Positions 7,402 to 13,275 of a DNA stretch of 18,499 bases are shown here, piece by piece. The stretch lies in assembly GCA_020025455.1 (NCBI GenBank), contig JAHHSC010000019.1, forward strand, positions 1 to 18,499. The letters are read 5' to 3'. The notes beneath the pieces were generated by a model. The model saw only the letters and a program-made list of their open reading frames with translations. It was not told the origin of the DNA and ran no database searches. A program made the position numbers and the translations under genes. The DNA comes from Lawsonibacter sp. Lineage in GTDB: Bacteria > Bacillota > Clostridia > Oscillospirales > Oscillospiraceae. Position 1 is the first letter of the stretch, and every line of letters starts with the position of its first letter.

Positions 7402-7427
7402 AAGCGTTTCACGTCACCTGTCGATCT

Positions 7428-7457
7428 GATCGGGAGGCGCTGTATGCCCCGCCGATC
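7428..7457 (+). other. Hairpin just upstream of ftcD
   Basis: GATCGG (7428-7433) pairs with CCGATC (7452-7457), with a possible inner GGCG/TGCC stem. It ends about 14 bases before the ftcD ribosome site, so it may protect or present that site. Confidence 0.5.
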
Positions 7458-7484
7458 TGAAATAAAATTCAGGAGGAAAACATT

Positions 7485-8399
7485 ATGGCAAAGCTTGTAG
7501 AGTGTATCCCTAACTTTAGTATCAGCAAGGAGAAGGACGAGGCCGGCTACGAGGCTCTGGTCGCTGTGGCCAAGAGCGTGCCTGGCTGCACCCTGTTTGA
7601 CGCCCAGACTGACGGCAACCACAACCGTTCCGTGTTCACCATGATCGGTTCTCCCGAGGCCATCGAGGAGGTCTCTTTCCTGCTGACCAAGAAGGCTGCT
7701 GAGATCATCGACATGAACAAGCACCACGGCGAGCACAAGCGCATGGGTGCTACCGACGTTATCCCCTTCGTCCCCCAGAAGGACGTCACCGTTGAGGAGT
7801 GCGTCGAGATGTCCAAGCGTCTGGCTCAGCGCATCTGGGACGAGCTGCAGATTCCCATTTTCCTCTACGAGGATTCCGCTACTTCTCCTGACCGCAAGAA
7901 CCTGGCCAAGATCCGTAAGGGCGAGTTCGAGGGTATGCCCGAGAAGCTGCTGGAGGAAGAGTGGGCTCCTGACTACGGCGAGCGCAAGATCCACCCCACC
8001 GCCGGTGTCACCGCCATCGGTGCCCGTATGCCTCTGGTTGCGTTCAACGTCAACCTGGCTACCTCCGACGTTGAGATCGCCAAGAAGATCGCGAAGGTCA
8101 TCCGTGGTTCTTCCGGCGGCTTCCGCTCCTGCAAGGCCATGGGCTTCATGATGGAGGACCGCGGCATTGCTCAGGTTTCCATGAACATGGTCAACTATGA
8201 GGACACCCCCCTGTTCGTCGTCTATGAGCAGATCAAGGCCCTGGCTGAGCGCTATGGCACCTATGTTCTGGACAGCGAGATCGTCGGTCTGACTCCCGCT
8301 AAGGCTATGGTCGACTGCGCTGAGTTCTATCTGAAGGCTCGCGACTTCGATTGCCACAACCAGATCATGGAGTATCACCTCATCGACATGATGGAGTAA
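7485..8399 (+). CDS. ftcD: Glutamate formimidoyltransferase
   Basis: FtcD moves the formimino group from N-formimino-L-glutamate to THF, giving glutamate and 5-formimino-THF. The 304 residues correspond to the transferase half of the two-domain animal enzyme. The N-terminus MAKLVECIPNFS and the HHGEHKRMGATDVIPFVP block (residues 80-97), which contains the conserved catalytic histidine region, are diagnostic. The ATG at 7485 is preceded by AGGAGG. The cyclodeaminase half is encoded by the next gene, 18 bases downstream. Codon bias is strong. Together with hutU and hutI this gives glutamate plus a folate-bound one-carbon unit, rather than the formamide- or ammonia-releasing branches of the Hut pathway. 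Confidence 0.97.
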   Translation: MAKLVECIPNFSISKEKDEAGYEALVAVAKSVPGCTLFDAQTDGNHNRSVFTMIGSPEAIEEVSFLLTKKAAEIIDMNKHHGEHKRMGATDVIPFVPQKDVTVEECVEMSKRLAQRIWDELQIPIFLYEDSATSPDRKNLAKIRKGEFEGMPEKLLEEEWAPDYGERKIHPTAGVTAIGARMPLVAFNVNLATSDVEIAKKIAKVIRGSSGGFRSCKAMGFMMEDRGIAQVSMNMVNYEDTPLFVVYEQIKALAERYGTYVLDSEIVGLTPAKAMVDCAEFYLKARDFDCHNQIMEYHLIDMME

Positions 8400-8417
8400 T
8401 AGGGGAGGAAATTAAAA

Positions 8418-9056
8418 ATGAAGAAACTGGCTGAACTGCAGGTTAACGAGTTTTGTGATCTCCTGTCTTCCGACGCTCCCGCTCCTGGCGGCGGCTCTGC
8501 TGCTGCTCTGGAGGGCGCCATCGGTGCCGCACTGACCGCCATGGTCTGCGGCCTGACCACCGTCGGCAAGAGCAAGGAGAAGTATGCTGAGTATCAGGAC
8601 TTTGTCATTGAGTGCCAGAAGAAGGGCGAGGACCTGAAGGCCCGCTTTGTGGACGTTATGGACCGCGACACCGAGTCCTTCAACGTGGTCAGCGCCGCAT
8701 TCGGTATGCCCAAGTCCACCGACGAGGAGAAGGCTGCCCGCTCCGCCGCTATCCAGAAGGGTCTGGAAGGCTGCACCGCCACTCCCTTCGAGATGATGGA
8801 GCTGTCCGCTGAGGCTCTGGAGCTGACCGATTCCATCCTGGGCAAGTCCAACGACAGCGCCGCTTCCGATCTGGGCGTCTCCGCTCTGTCTCTGAAGGCT
8901 GCGATCCAGGGTGCTTGGCTGAACGTGCTGATCAACATCGGCAGCCTGAAGAACAAGGACCTGGCTGAGGACTACCGCAAGAAGGGCGAGGCTCTGCTGG
9001 AGAAGTCCCTGCCCCTGGCTGACAAGATTTACGAGCAGGTTCTGGAGATGATGTAA
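8418..9056 (+). CDS. fchA: Formimidoyl-THF cyclodeaminase
   Basis: This 212-residue enzyme releases ammonia from 5-formimino-THF to give 5,10-methenyl-THF. The family signature APAPGGGSAAALEGAIGAAL lies at residues 20-39, and the conserved NDSAASDLGVSALSLKAA region near 144-161 matches FTCD cyclodeaminase proteins. The ATG at 8418 follows GGGGAGG after an 18-base gap from ftcD, so the two genes form one operon. A strong hairpin follows it before hutD. Confidence 0.95.
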   Translation: MKKLAELQVNEFCDLLSSDAPAPGGGSAAALEGAIGAALTAMVCGLTTVGKSKEKYAEYQDFVIECQKKGEDLKARFVDVMDRDTESFNVVSAAFGMPKSTDEEKAARSAAIQKGLEGCTATPFEMMELSAEALELTDSILGKSNDSAASDLGVSALSLKAAIQGAWLNVLINIGSLKNKDLAEDYRKKGEALLEKSLPLADKIYEQVLEMM

Positions 9057-9101
9057 GCCTTTTTGGCTTTGCGTGATCGCGTCTTACCTTTTCATATCAG
9101 G

Positions 9102-9153
9102 GGGTCGGCGTTCTCTCTTGGGTTGGCCCAGGGAGAGCGCTGCCCTCCTTTTT
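9102..9153 (+). terminator. Strong terminator-like hairpin between fchA and hutD
   Basis: A long stem pairs 9106-9122 with 9127-9142 (one bulge, a few G-T pairs, loop TTGG at 9123-9126) and can be extended by GGG (9102-9104) with CCC (9143-9145). A run of five T (9149-9153) follows three bases later. It looks like an intrinsic terminator, yet hutD starts only 25 bases further on with no room for a promoter, so it may act as an attenuator that lowers hutD-folC expression. Confidence 0.75.
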
Positions 9154-9178
9154 AGTTCTAAAACGAGAAAGGGGAATT

Positions 9179-9781
9179 ATGATGGTCTGGACTCGTTTGA
9201 CCAAGGAAGATTATGTGACGACCGCCTGGTCTGGCGGCACTACCACGCAGCTGGCCATTGCCCCAGAGGGGGCCGTCTACGCGGACCGGGATTTCCTGTG
9301 GCGGCTCAGCTCTGCGGGCGTGGAGCTGGAGCACTCTGATTTTACGCCCCTGCCCGACTATGTCCGTCTGATTTCGGTGCTGAACGGCGACCTGGACATG
9401 AAGATCGGGGAGGAGGACCGCTTCTCCCTGACCCCGCTCACGGTGCGCTCCTTTGACGGCGGCACCCCCGTGGAGTCCTGGGGCAAGTGTACCGATTTCA
9501 ACCTGATGCTGCGCAAGGGCCGCAGTCAGGGCAGCGCCCAGGCGCTGGTTCTGGAACCCGGCTCTGTTTGCAGCTGGGCTGCGGCCGTGCCTGCACCGCA
9601 GGACTTTACTCACTGCACCATCGCCCTCTACTGCGTGTCCGGTTCGGTTCGTCTGCCTGAGGGCGGCGTGACCGCTGCCGCCGGCGAGATGCTGCTGTGC
9701 CGCGACGCTGACTGTGAGATGATCCACATGGAGAGCCCTGAGGGCGCCTCTGTGATGGCTGCCGTGATCTACTCCCGCTGA
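9179..9781 (+). CDS. hutD: HutD-family cupin protein
   Basis: This 200-residue protein has the HutD/Ves pattern: WSGGTTTQLAIAP (residues about 18-30), then DFLWRLSSAGVE, then PDYVRLISVLNGDLDM, which are strands of a cupin-type barrel. HutD proteins occur with histidine-utilisation genes and have been proposed to bind formimino-glutamate and limit the pathway; the biochemical role is unsettled. Two adjacent ATG codons (9179 and 9182) follow AAAGGGG, and the second has the better spacing (7 bases). It lies after the fchA hairpin and 44 bases before folC on the same strand. Confidence 0.9.
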   Translation: MMVWTRLTKEDYVTTAWSGGTTTQLAIAPEGAVYADRDFLWRLSSAGVELEHSDFTPLPDYVRLISVLNGDLDMKIGEEDRFSLTPLTVRSFDGGTPVESWGKCTDFNLMLRKGRSQGSAQALVLEPGSVCSWAAAVPAPQDFTHCTIALYCVSGSVRLPEGGVTAAAGEMLLCRDADCEMIHMESPEGASVMAAVIYSR

Positions 9782-9825
9782 TTTTAGACCCCCTGACAGC
9801 GGCACACAAATAAGGAGGCTGGACC

Positions 9826-11094
9826 ATGACAGGTCAGGAAGCAGTAGAACTCATTCATGAACAGGCTTGGGTCGGGCAGAAGCCCGGTCTGAGCCGCACA
9901 CGCGAGCTTATGCAGCGGCTGGGCAATCCCCACAAGCAGCTGAAGTATGTCCACATCACCGGAACCAATGGCAAGGGCTCTACCGCAGCCATGACGGCTT
10001 CGATTTTGAGCAAGGCCGGTCTGAAGGTGGGACTTTACACCTCGCCCCACCTGTGGACCTTCCGCGAGCGGTTCCGTGTCAACGGACAGATGATGTCCGA
10101 TGAGGATCTGGGCCGGATCGGTGCCCGTGTTGTGGAGGCCGGGAACTTGATGGAGGACCCTGCCACTGAATTCGAGCTGATGACTGCGATTGGAATGGTT
10201 TATTTTCAGGAGCAGAAGTGCGATCTGGTGGTGCTGGAAGTGGGCCTGGGCGGACGCCTGGACTCCACCAACGTGATCCCCGCCCCTGAGGTGGCGGTCA
10301 TTACCAACATCGGCTTGGAGCACACGGAGGTTCTGGGCGATACCAAGGCGCTCATTGCCCGGGAAAAGGCCGGTATTATCAAGCAGGGCTGCAACGCGCT
10401 GCTGTACCACCAGAGCCGGGAAGTAGAGGAGGTTGTGGAGCAGGTCTGCCGCGAGGTAGACGCCAGCCTGCACTTCACGGCCCCTGAGACCCTGGAAGTT
10501 CTCTCCTCCAATCAGGAGGGTCAGACCTTTCTCTATCGGGGAAATGGGCCCTACCACATCGGCCTGCTGGGTGATTACCAGATGTGCAATGCCTGCACGG
10601 CCATTGATATTGTGCAGCTGCTTCGTCAGCGCGGCTGGAAGATTTCCGACGAGGCCCTGATGTCCGGCCTTGACCGTGCCGTGTGGCCTGCGCGCATGGA
10701 GCTGGTCCGCCGGAATCCCGATGTGTTTCTGGATGGCGGCCACAACCCCCAGTGCATGGAGGCACTGGCGGAGAGCCTGGCGAAGCTGTACCCGGAGAAG
10801 AAAATTTGGTTTCTTACCGGCGTGCTGGCGGACAAGGATTTCTGCGACATGTTCAAGCACATTATCCCCCTGGCACGCGGCTTTGTCACCATTACCCCTG
10901 ACAGCCCCCGTGCCATGACGGCCCAGGACCTGGCCAAGTACCTGGAATCCCTGGGTTTGGATGCCACTCCATGTGAGACCATTACAGAAGGTATGGAGAC
11001 GGTTCTGCGGTTGGCAAAGGCCGATGACGTGGTGTGTGTCTGCGGCTCTCTTTATATGATCGGAGAGGTTCGCCACCTGCTGGGTCTGTGCTGA
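9826..11094 (+). CDS. folC: Folylpolyglutamate synthase / dihydrofolate synthase
   Basis: FolC adds glutamate residues to folates (and in many bacteria also makes dihydrofolate from dihydropteroate), using ATP. The 422-residue length is typical of the Mur-ligase-like family. The P-loop GTNGKGST is at residues 46-53, with YTSPHLWTFRERFRVNG near 73-89, EVGLGGRLDSTNV near 138-150 and NIGLEHTEVLG near 161-171. The ATG at 9826 has AAGGAGG 7 bases upstream. It is close behind hutD and probably co-transcribed, so retention of folate as polyglutamates may be tuned with the folate-dependent histidine pathway. The annotation between one or both activities cannot be decided from sequence. Confidence 0.96.
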   Translation: MTGQEAVELIHEQAWVGQKPGLSRTRELMQRLGNPHKQLKYVHITGTNGKGSTAAMTASILSKAGLKVGLYTSPHLWTFRERFRVNGQMMSDEDLGRIGARVVEAGNLMEDPATEFELMTAIGMVYFQEQKCDLVVLEVGLGGRLDSTNVIPAPEVAVITNIGLEHTEVLGDTKALIAREKAGIIKQGCNALLYHQSREVEEVVEQVCREVDASLHFTAPETLEVLSSNQEGQTFLYRGNGPYHIGLLGDYQMCNACTAIDIVQLLRQRGWKISDEALMSGLDRAVWPARMELVRRNPDVFLDGGHNPQCMEALAESLAKLYPEKKIWFLTGVLADKDFCDMFKHIIPLARGFVTITPDSPRAMTAQDLAKYLESLGLDATPCETITEGMETVLRLAKADDVVCVCGSLYMIGEVRHLLGLC

Positions 11095-11127
11095 CCCAAT
11101 CGAAAGAAAAACGCACGCAACAGAACA

Positions 11128-11247
11128 GGGACACAGCGTAAAGTGTCGGCGAATGGGAAGCTGCCGCTGAACGAAGGGCCTTGGCCCGCGGTGGTGTCCC
11201 GCTTTGGCCCAACCTGTGCCCAAATGAGGTTCCACCCAATTCTTGAA
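11128..11247 (+). other. Structured non-coding stretch in the folC 3' region
   Basis: Between the folC stop and its terminator lie about 150 bases with no credible gene but much pairing. GGGACAC (11128-11134) pairs with GTGTCCC (11194-11200), enclosing CGGC/GCCG (11147-11150 with 11163-11166) and GGGC-CTTG-GCCC (11176-11187): a three-way junction. GGGACACAG could instead pair with CTGTGCCC (11214-11221). Further 3', AACCT (11211-11215) can pair with AGGTT (11227-11231). It could be a 3'-end-derived small RNA, a dispersed intergenic repeat or a chance fold. I recognise no known RNA family. Confidence 0.5.
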
Positions 11248-11286
11248 AAAAGTGCCGGCTGTTCCATCGGAACAGCCGGCACTTTT
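11248..11286. terminator. Bidirectional terminator between folC and the Crp-like gene
   Basis: An 18-bp perfect stem (11248-11265 with 11269-11286) with an ATC loop carries A-run and T-run arms, giving TTTT on the + strand and at least six T on the minus strand. It serves both folC and the convergent Crp/Fnr-family gene, whose stop codon lies 9 bases away. Confidence 0.95.
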
Positions 11287-11294
11287 CGATTTGG

Positions 11295-11954
11295 TTATTG
11301 CTGAGCCAGTTCCTCAAGCTGTTGAGGGTTGAGCAGCTCCACCGTGCCCCGGGTCAGCTTAACCATCCCATCGTTCTGGAAATAGCGGAGCATCCGGGTC
11401 ACCACCTCCCGGGCAGTACCCAGGTGGTTTGCTATCTTTTCATGGGTGATTTTCAGAACAGGGGAGTCCTCCAACCGGGACTCCTGAAGAAGAAAATCGG
11501 CCAGACGCTTGTCAAAACTGCGCCAGAGTACCTGCTCCACCAGCCACATGACCTCAGAAAAGCGACTGCTCATCAAATCGCTGGTGTAGTTAGCCAGGGC
11601 GGCAGATTCATTCATAAGGGCTCTGTAGACCTCCGGGGGGATGATCCACACATCGGAGTCTTTCTCGGCCTCAACGGTGACATCAAACTGGATGTTCCGC
11701 ATCATGCAAGAGGCGGAAAACAGGCAGATATCCATTTCAAAAAGCCGATAAATCGTCATTTCACGGCCTTCATCGGATAGAATATAGGTTCGAAGCTGCC
11801 CGCTGCGGATCAGGACAAGCCCAAGACAGTCCATAGACCCGTTGTGCAGGATCGTGCCCTTTGGCACCATGCGGCGGGTCGCGGAGCTGCACAGACGTTC
11901 CTGTTGGTCCGGGGTCAGCTTATCCCAGATGGGAAAGTAGTTTGCGAAGCTCAT
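11295..11954 (-). CDS. Crp/Fnr-family transcriptional regulator
   Basis: The 219-residue protein has an N-terminal cyclic-nucleotide-binding-type beta barrel (about 10-120) and a C-terminal winged helix (about 165-215) with ITHEKIANHLGTAREVVTRM as the recognition region. Four cysteines lie in the barrel: C22, C43, and C77/C83 in DICLFSASCMM. This is not the classic N-terminal Fnr iron-sulfur cluster, but the ICLFSASC motif is suggestive of the redox- or gas-responsive clostridial subgroup. The cAMP-contacting residues of Crp are not evident. The ATG at 11954 has AGGAGG upstream. It is divergent from a macro-domain gene and near a superoxide reductase, so an oxidative or nitrosative signal is plausible but unproven. 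Confidence 0.93.
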   Translation of the reverse strand: MSFANYFPIWDKLTPDQQERLCSSATRRMVPKGTILHNGSMDCLGLVLIRSGQLRTYILSDEGREMTIYRLFEMDICLFSASCMMRNIQFDVTVEAEKDSDVWIIPPEVYRALMNESAALANYTSDLMSSRFSEVMWLVEQVLWRSFDKRLADFLLQESRLEDSPVLKITHEKIANHLGTAREVVTRMLRYFQNDGMVKLTRGTVELLNPQQLEELAQQ

Positions 11955-11975
11955 GAGGTCGCCTCCTTAACGCAA

Positions 11976-11987
11976 TCAGTATACTGA
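11976..11987. promoter_or_regulatory. 12-bp palindrome on the Crp-like gene's -10 box
   Basis: TCAGTATACTGA is perfectly self-complementary and overlaps the TATACT -10 of the crp-like promoter, leaving only a short leader. A bound dimer would block transcription, so autorepression is a natural possibility. Confidence 0.5.
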
Positions 11988-12006
11988 GTTTTGTCTGCCC
12001 TGTCAA
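11978..12006 (-). promoter_or_regulatory. Promoter of the Crp-like gene
   Basis: On the minus strand TTGACA (complement of 12001-12006) is followed after 17 bases by TATACT (complement of 11978-11983), nearly perfect sigma-A elements. The leader to the ATG at 11954 is about 17 bases. Confidence 0.87.
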
Positions 12007-12040
12007 ACCATCGGGAGAATTTTATTCTTGCTCTATGTCA

Positions 12041-12069
12041 TTGACTGAGAAGCGCAGAAAAATTATAAT
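12041..12069 (+). promoter_or_regulatory. Promoter of the macro-domain gene
   Basis: TTGACT (12041-12046) and TATAAT (12064-12069) are separated by 17 bases. The transcript would carry a leader of about 90 bases before the macro-domain start; no gene or clear structure is seen in it. Its -35 is 35 bases from the -35 of the divergent Crp-like gene. Confidence 0.75.
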
Positions 12070-12168
12070 ATGGGCAGCGATGCGGGTGAAAACAATGGAA
12101 AGCAGAGCATTTTTAGACCGATTTAAACCCTCAAGAATACGGAATATAAGAGTAGGGAAGTGCATAAA

Positions 12169-12636
12169 ATGTCCTTTGAGATCCTATACGGTGATATTAC
12201 CACAATTAAAGTGGATGCCATTGTGAACGCGGCAAACGGCTCCCTGCTGGGCGGGGGCGGTGTGGACGGCTGTATCCACCGCGCAGCCGGGCCGGAGCTG
12301 CTGGCCGAGTGCCGCACGTTGGGCGGCTGTGAGACAGGAGAGGCCAAGATCACCGGTGGCTATCGTTTGCCCTGCCGCTATGTGATCCATACGGTTGGAC
12401 CGGTCTGGCATGGCGGACAGGCGGGGGAGCGGGAAAAGCTGATCTCCTGTTACCGCACCTCCCTGGGGCTGGCGGAGCAGAATGGTTGTGAGTCGGTGGC
12501 CTTTCCGCTGATCTCGGCCGGTGCGTATGGATATCCCAAGGATCAGGCACTGAGGGTGGCACGGGAAACCATTGAGGAGTTTTTAATGACGCACAAAATG
12601 CAGGTCTACTTGGTACTGTATGAGCAGAAAGACTGA
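12169..12636 (+). CDS. Macro-domain protein, probable O-acetyl-ADP-ribose deacetylase
   Basis: This 155-residue single-domain protein matches bacterial macro domains of the YmdB/TARG type, which remove acetyl or ADP-ribosyl groups from ADP-ribose derivatives. The N-terminal GDITTIKVDAIVNAANGSLL (residues 8-27) contains the conserved Asp-Ile and the N20/N23 pair; GGGGVDG (28-34) and the second loop GAYGYPKDQA (near 122-131) complete the ligand pocket. The ATG at 12169 has GGGA 10 bases upstream; a GTG in frame at 12160 lies inside the ribosome site and is less likely. The gene has its own promoter and is divergent from the Crp-like regulator. No terminator separates it from the next gene. Confidence 0.93.
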   Translation: MSFEILYGDITTIKVDAIVNAANGSLLGGGGVDGCIHRAAGPELLAECRTLGGCETGEAKITGGYRLPCRYVIHTVGPVWHGGQAGEREKLISCYRTSLGLAEQNGCESVAFPLISAGAYGYPKDQALRVARETIEEFLMTHKMQVYLVLYEQKD

Positions 12637-12661
12637 ACATAAACTTTTTTCCACGAGTCGC

Positions 12662-12690
12662 TTGACAAAAACGAAGTGAGCAGATATAAT
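12662..12690 (+). promoter_or_regulatory. Promoter of the superoxide reductase gene
   Basis: TTGACA (12662-12667) and TATAAT (12685-12690) with exactly 17 bases between are perfect sigma-A consensus elements, predicting strong expression. The leader to the ATG at 12725 is about 28 bases and holds AGGAGG. Confidence 0.93.
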
Positions 12691-12724
12691 CAGCTCATAA
12701 ATAGTAATAGGAGGAATTACTGTT

Positions 12725-13093
12725 ATGAAGTTTTACGTTTGCGAGCATTGTGGCAATCTGGTCACGTTCCTGCACTCCGCTGGCGTTCCTGTTATGTGCT
12801 GTGGTCAGAAGATGACCGAGCTGGTCCCCGGTACTGTGGATGCTGCTGTTGAGAAGCACATCCCCGTTGTTGACGTTCAGGGCAATGTGGTTTCCGTGAA
12901 GGTGGGCGCGGTAGAGCACCCCATGATACCGGAGCATTTTATCCAGTGGATTGCTCTGGAAACCAGCCAGGGAAGCCAGATCAAGTATCTGAAGCCCGGC
13001 GAGAAACCGGAGGCCGCCTTTGCGCTGGCGGAGGGCGAAGCCGTGGTCGGGGTCTATGCCTACTGTAACCTGCACGGCCTGTGGAAGGCCTGA
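12725..13093 (+). CDS. dfx: Desulfoferrodoxin (superoxide reductase)
   Basis: This 122-residue cytosolic protein reduces superoxide to hydrogen peroxide without releasing oxygen, a typical defence of anaerobes. The N-terminal desulforedoxin-like domain has C6, C9, C25 and C26 for the FeCys4 centre. The catalytic Fe(His4Cys) ligands fit H45 (EKHIP), H65 (VEHPM), H71 (PEHFI), C114 and H117 (CNLHG); E43 and K44 are the usual catalytic neighbours. All ligands of both iron centres are therefore present, so it is a two-iron (class I) type. It stands alone between its own consensus promoter and a strong terminator, next to the macro-domain and Crp-like genes. Confidence 0.97.
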   Translation: MKFYVCEHCGNLVTFLHSAGVPVMCCGQKMTELVPGTVDAAVEKHIPVVDVQGNVVSVKVGAVEHPMIPEHFIQWIALETSQGSQIKYLKPGEKPEAAFALAEGEAVVGVYAYCNLHGLWKA

Positions 13094-13114
13094 TCGCATA
13101 ACCATTTGCATATG

Positions 13115-13149
13115 CTGCTCCCTGCCGGTTCCGGCGGGGAGCAGTTTTT
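13115..13149 (+). terminator. Terminator of the superoxide reductase gene
   Basis: A 14-bp stem (13115-13128 with 13131-13144, one G-T pair) with a very short loop is followed by TTTTT (13145-13149), 22 bases after the stop codon. Confidence 0.95.
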
Positions 13150-13214
13150 CGGTTTCAAATGAAGGGAAGAAGGGGTCCAGCTGCAATTTTCCCACATATT
13201 GTTGACAACGCTAA

Positions 13215-13243
13215 TTGACAGGGGAGCGGTTTTCTCCTACAAT
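13215..13243 (+). promoter_or_regulatory. Promoter of the NhaC-family transporter gene
   Basis: TTGACA (13215-13220) and TACAAT (13238-13243) are 17 bases apart. The spacer contains GGAG/CTCC arms, and a CTACA-A-TGTAG dyad (13237-13247) covers the -10, both possible operator features. A second TTGACA lies at 13202 but has no partner -10. Confidence 0.8.
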
Positions 13244-13275
13244 GTAGTATAGTATGCGTAAAAGGAGACTTTTGG

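Noticed and set aside
7338..7403. 21-codon leader peptide before ftcD
   Set aside because: It has no ribosome site and no histidine codons, so a histidine attenuation peptide is unsupported.
7291..7500. 69-codon + strand frame running into ftcD
   Set aside because: It covers the candidate promoter and leader, lacks a ribosome site and overlaps the certain start of ftcD.
7383..8378. 331-codon antisense frame over ftcD
   Set aside because: Mirror of ftcD codon bias; no start signal and no recognisable domain.
11227..11241. T-box-like sequence on the minus strand (AATTGGGTGGAACCT)
   Set aside because: It resembles the tRNA-acceptor-binding T-box core, but on that strand no terminator or target gene follows; it would read antisense into folC. 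No stem I features were seen.
12035..12226. 63-codon frame before and into the macro-domain gene
   Set aside because: Its start lies upstream of the macro-domain -35 box, and it overlaps the real gene in another frame.
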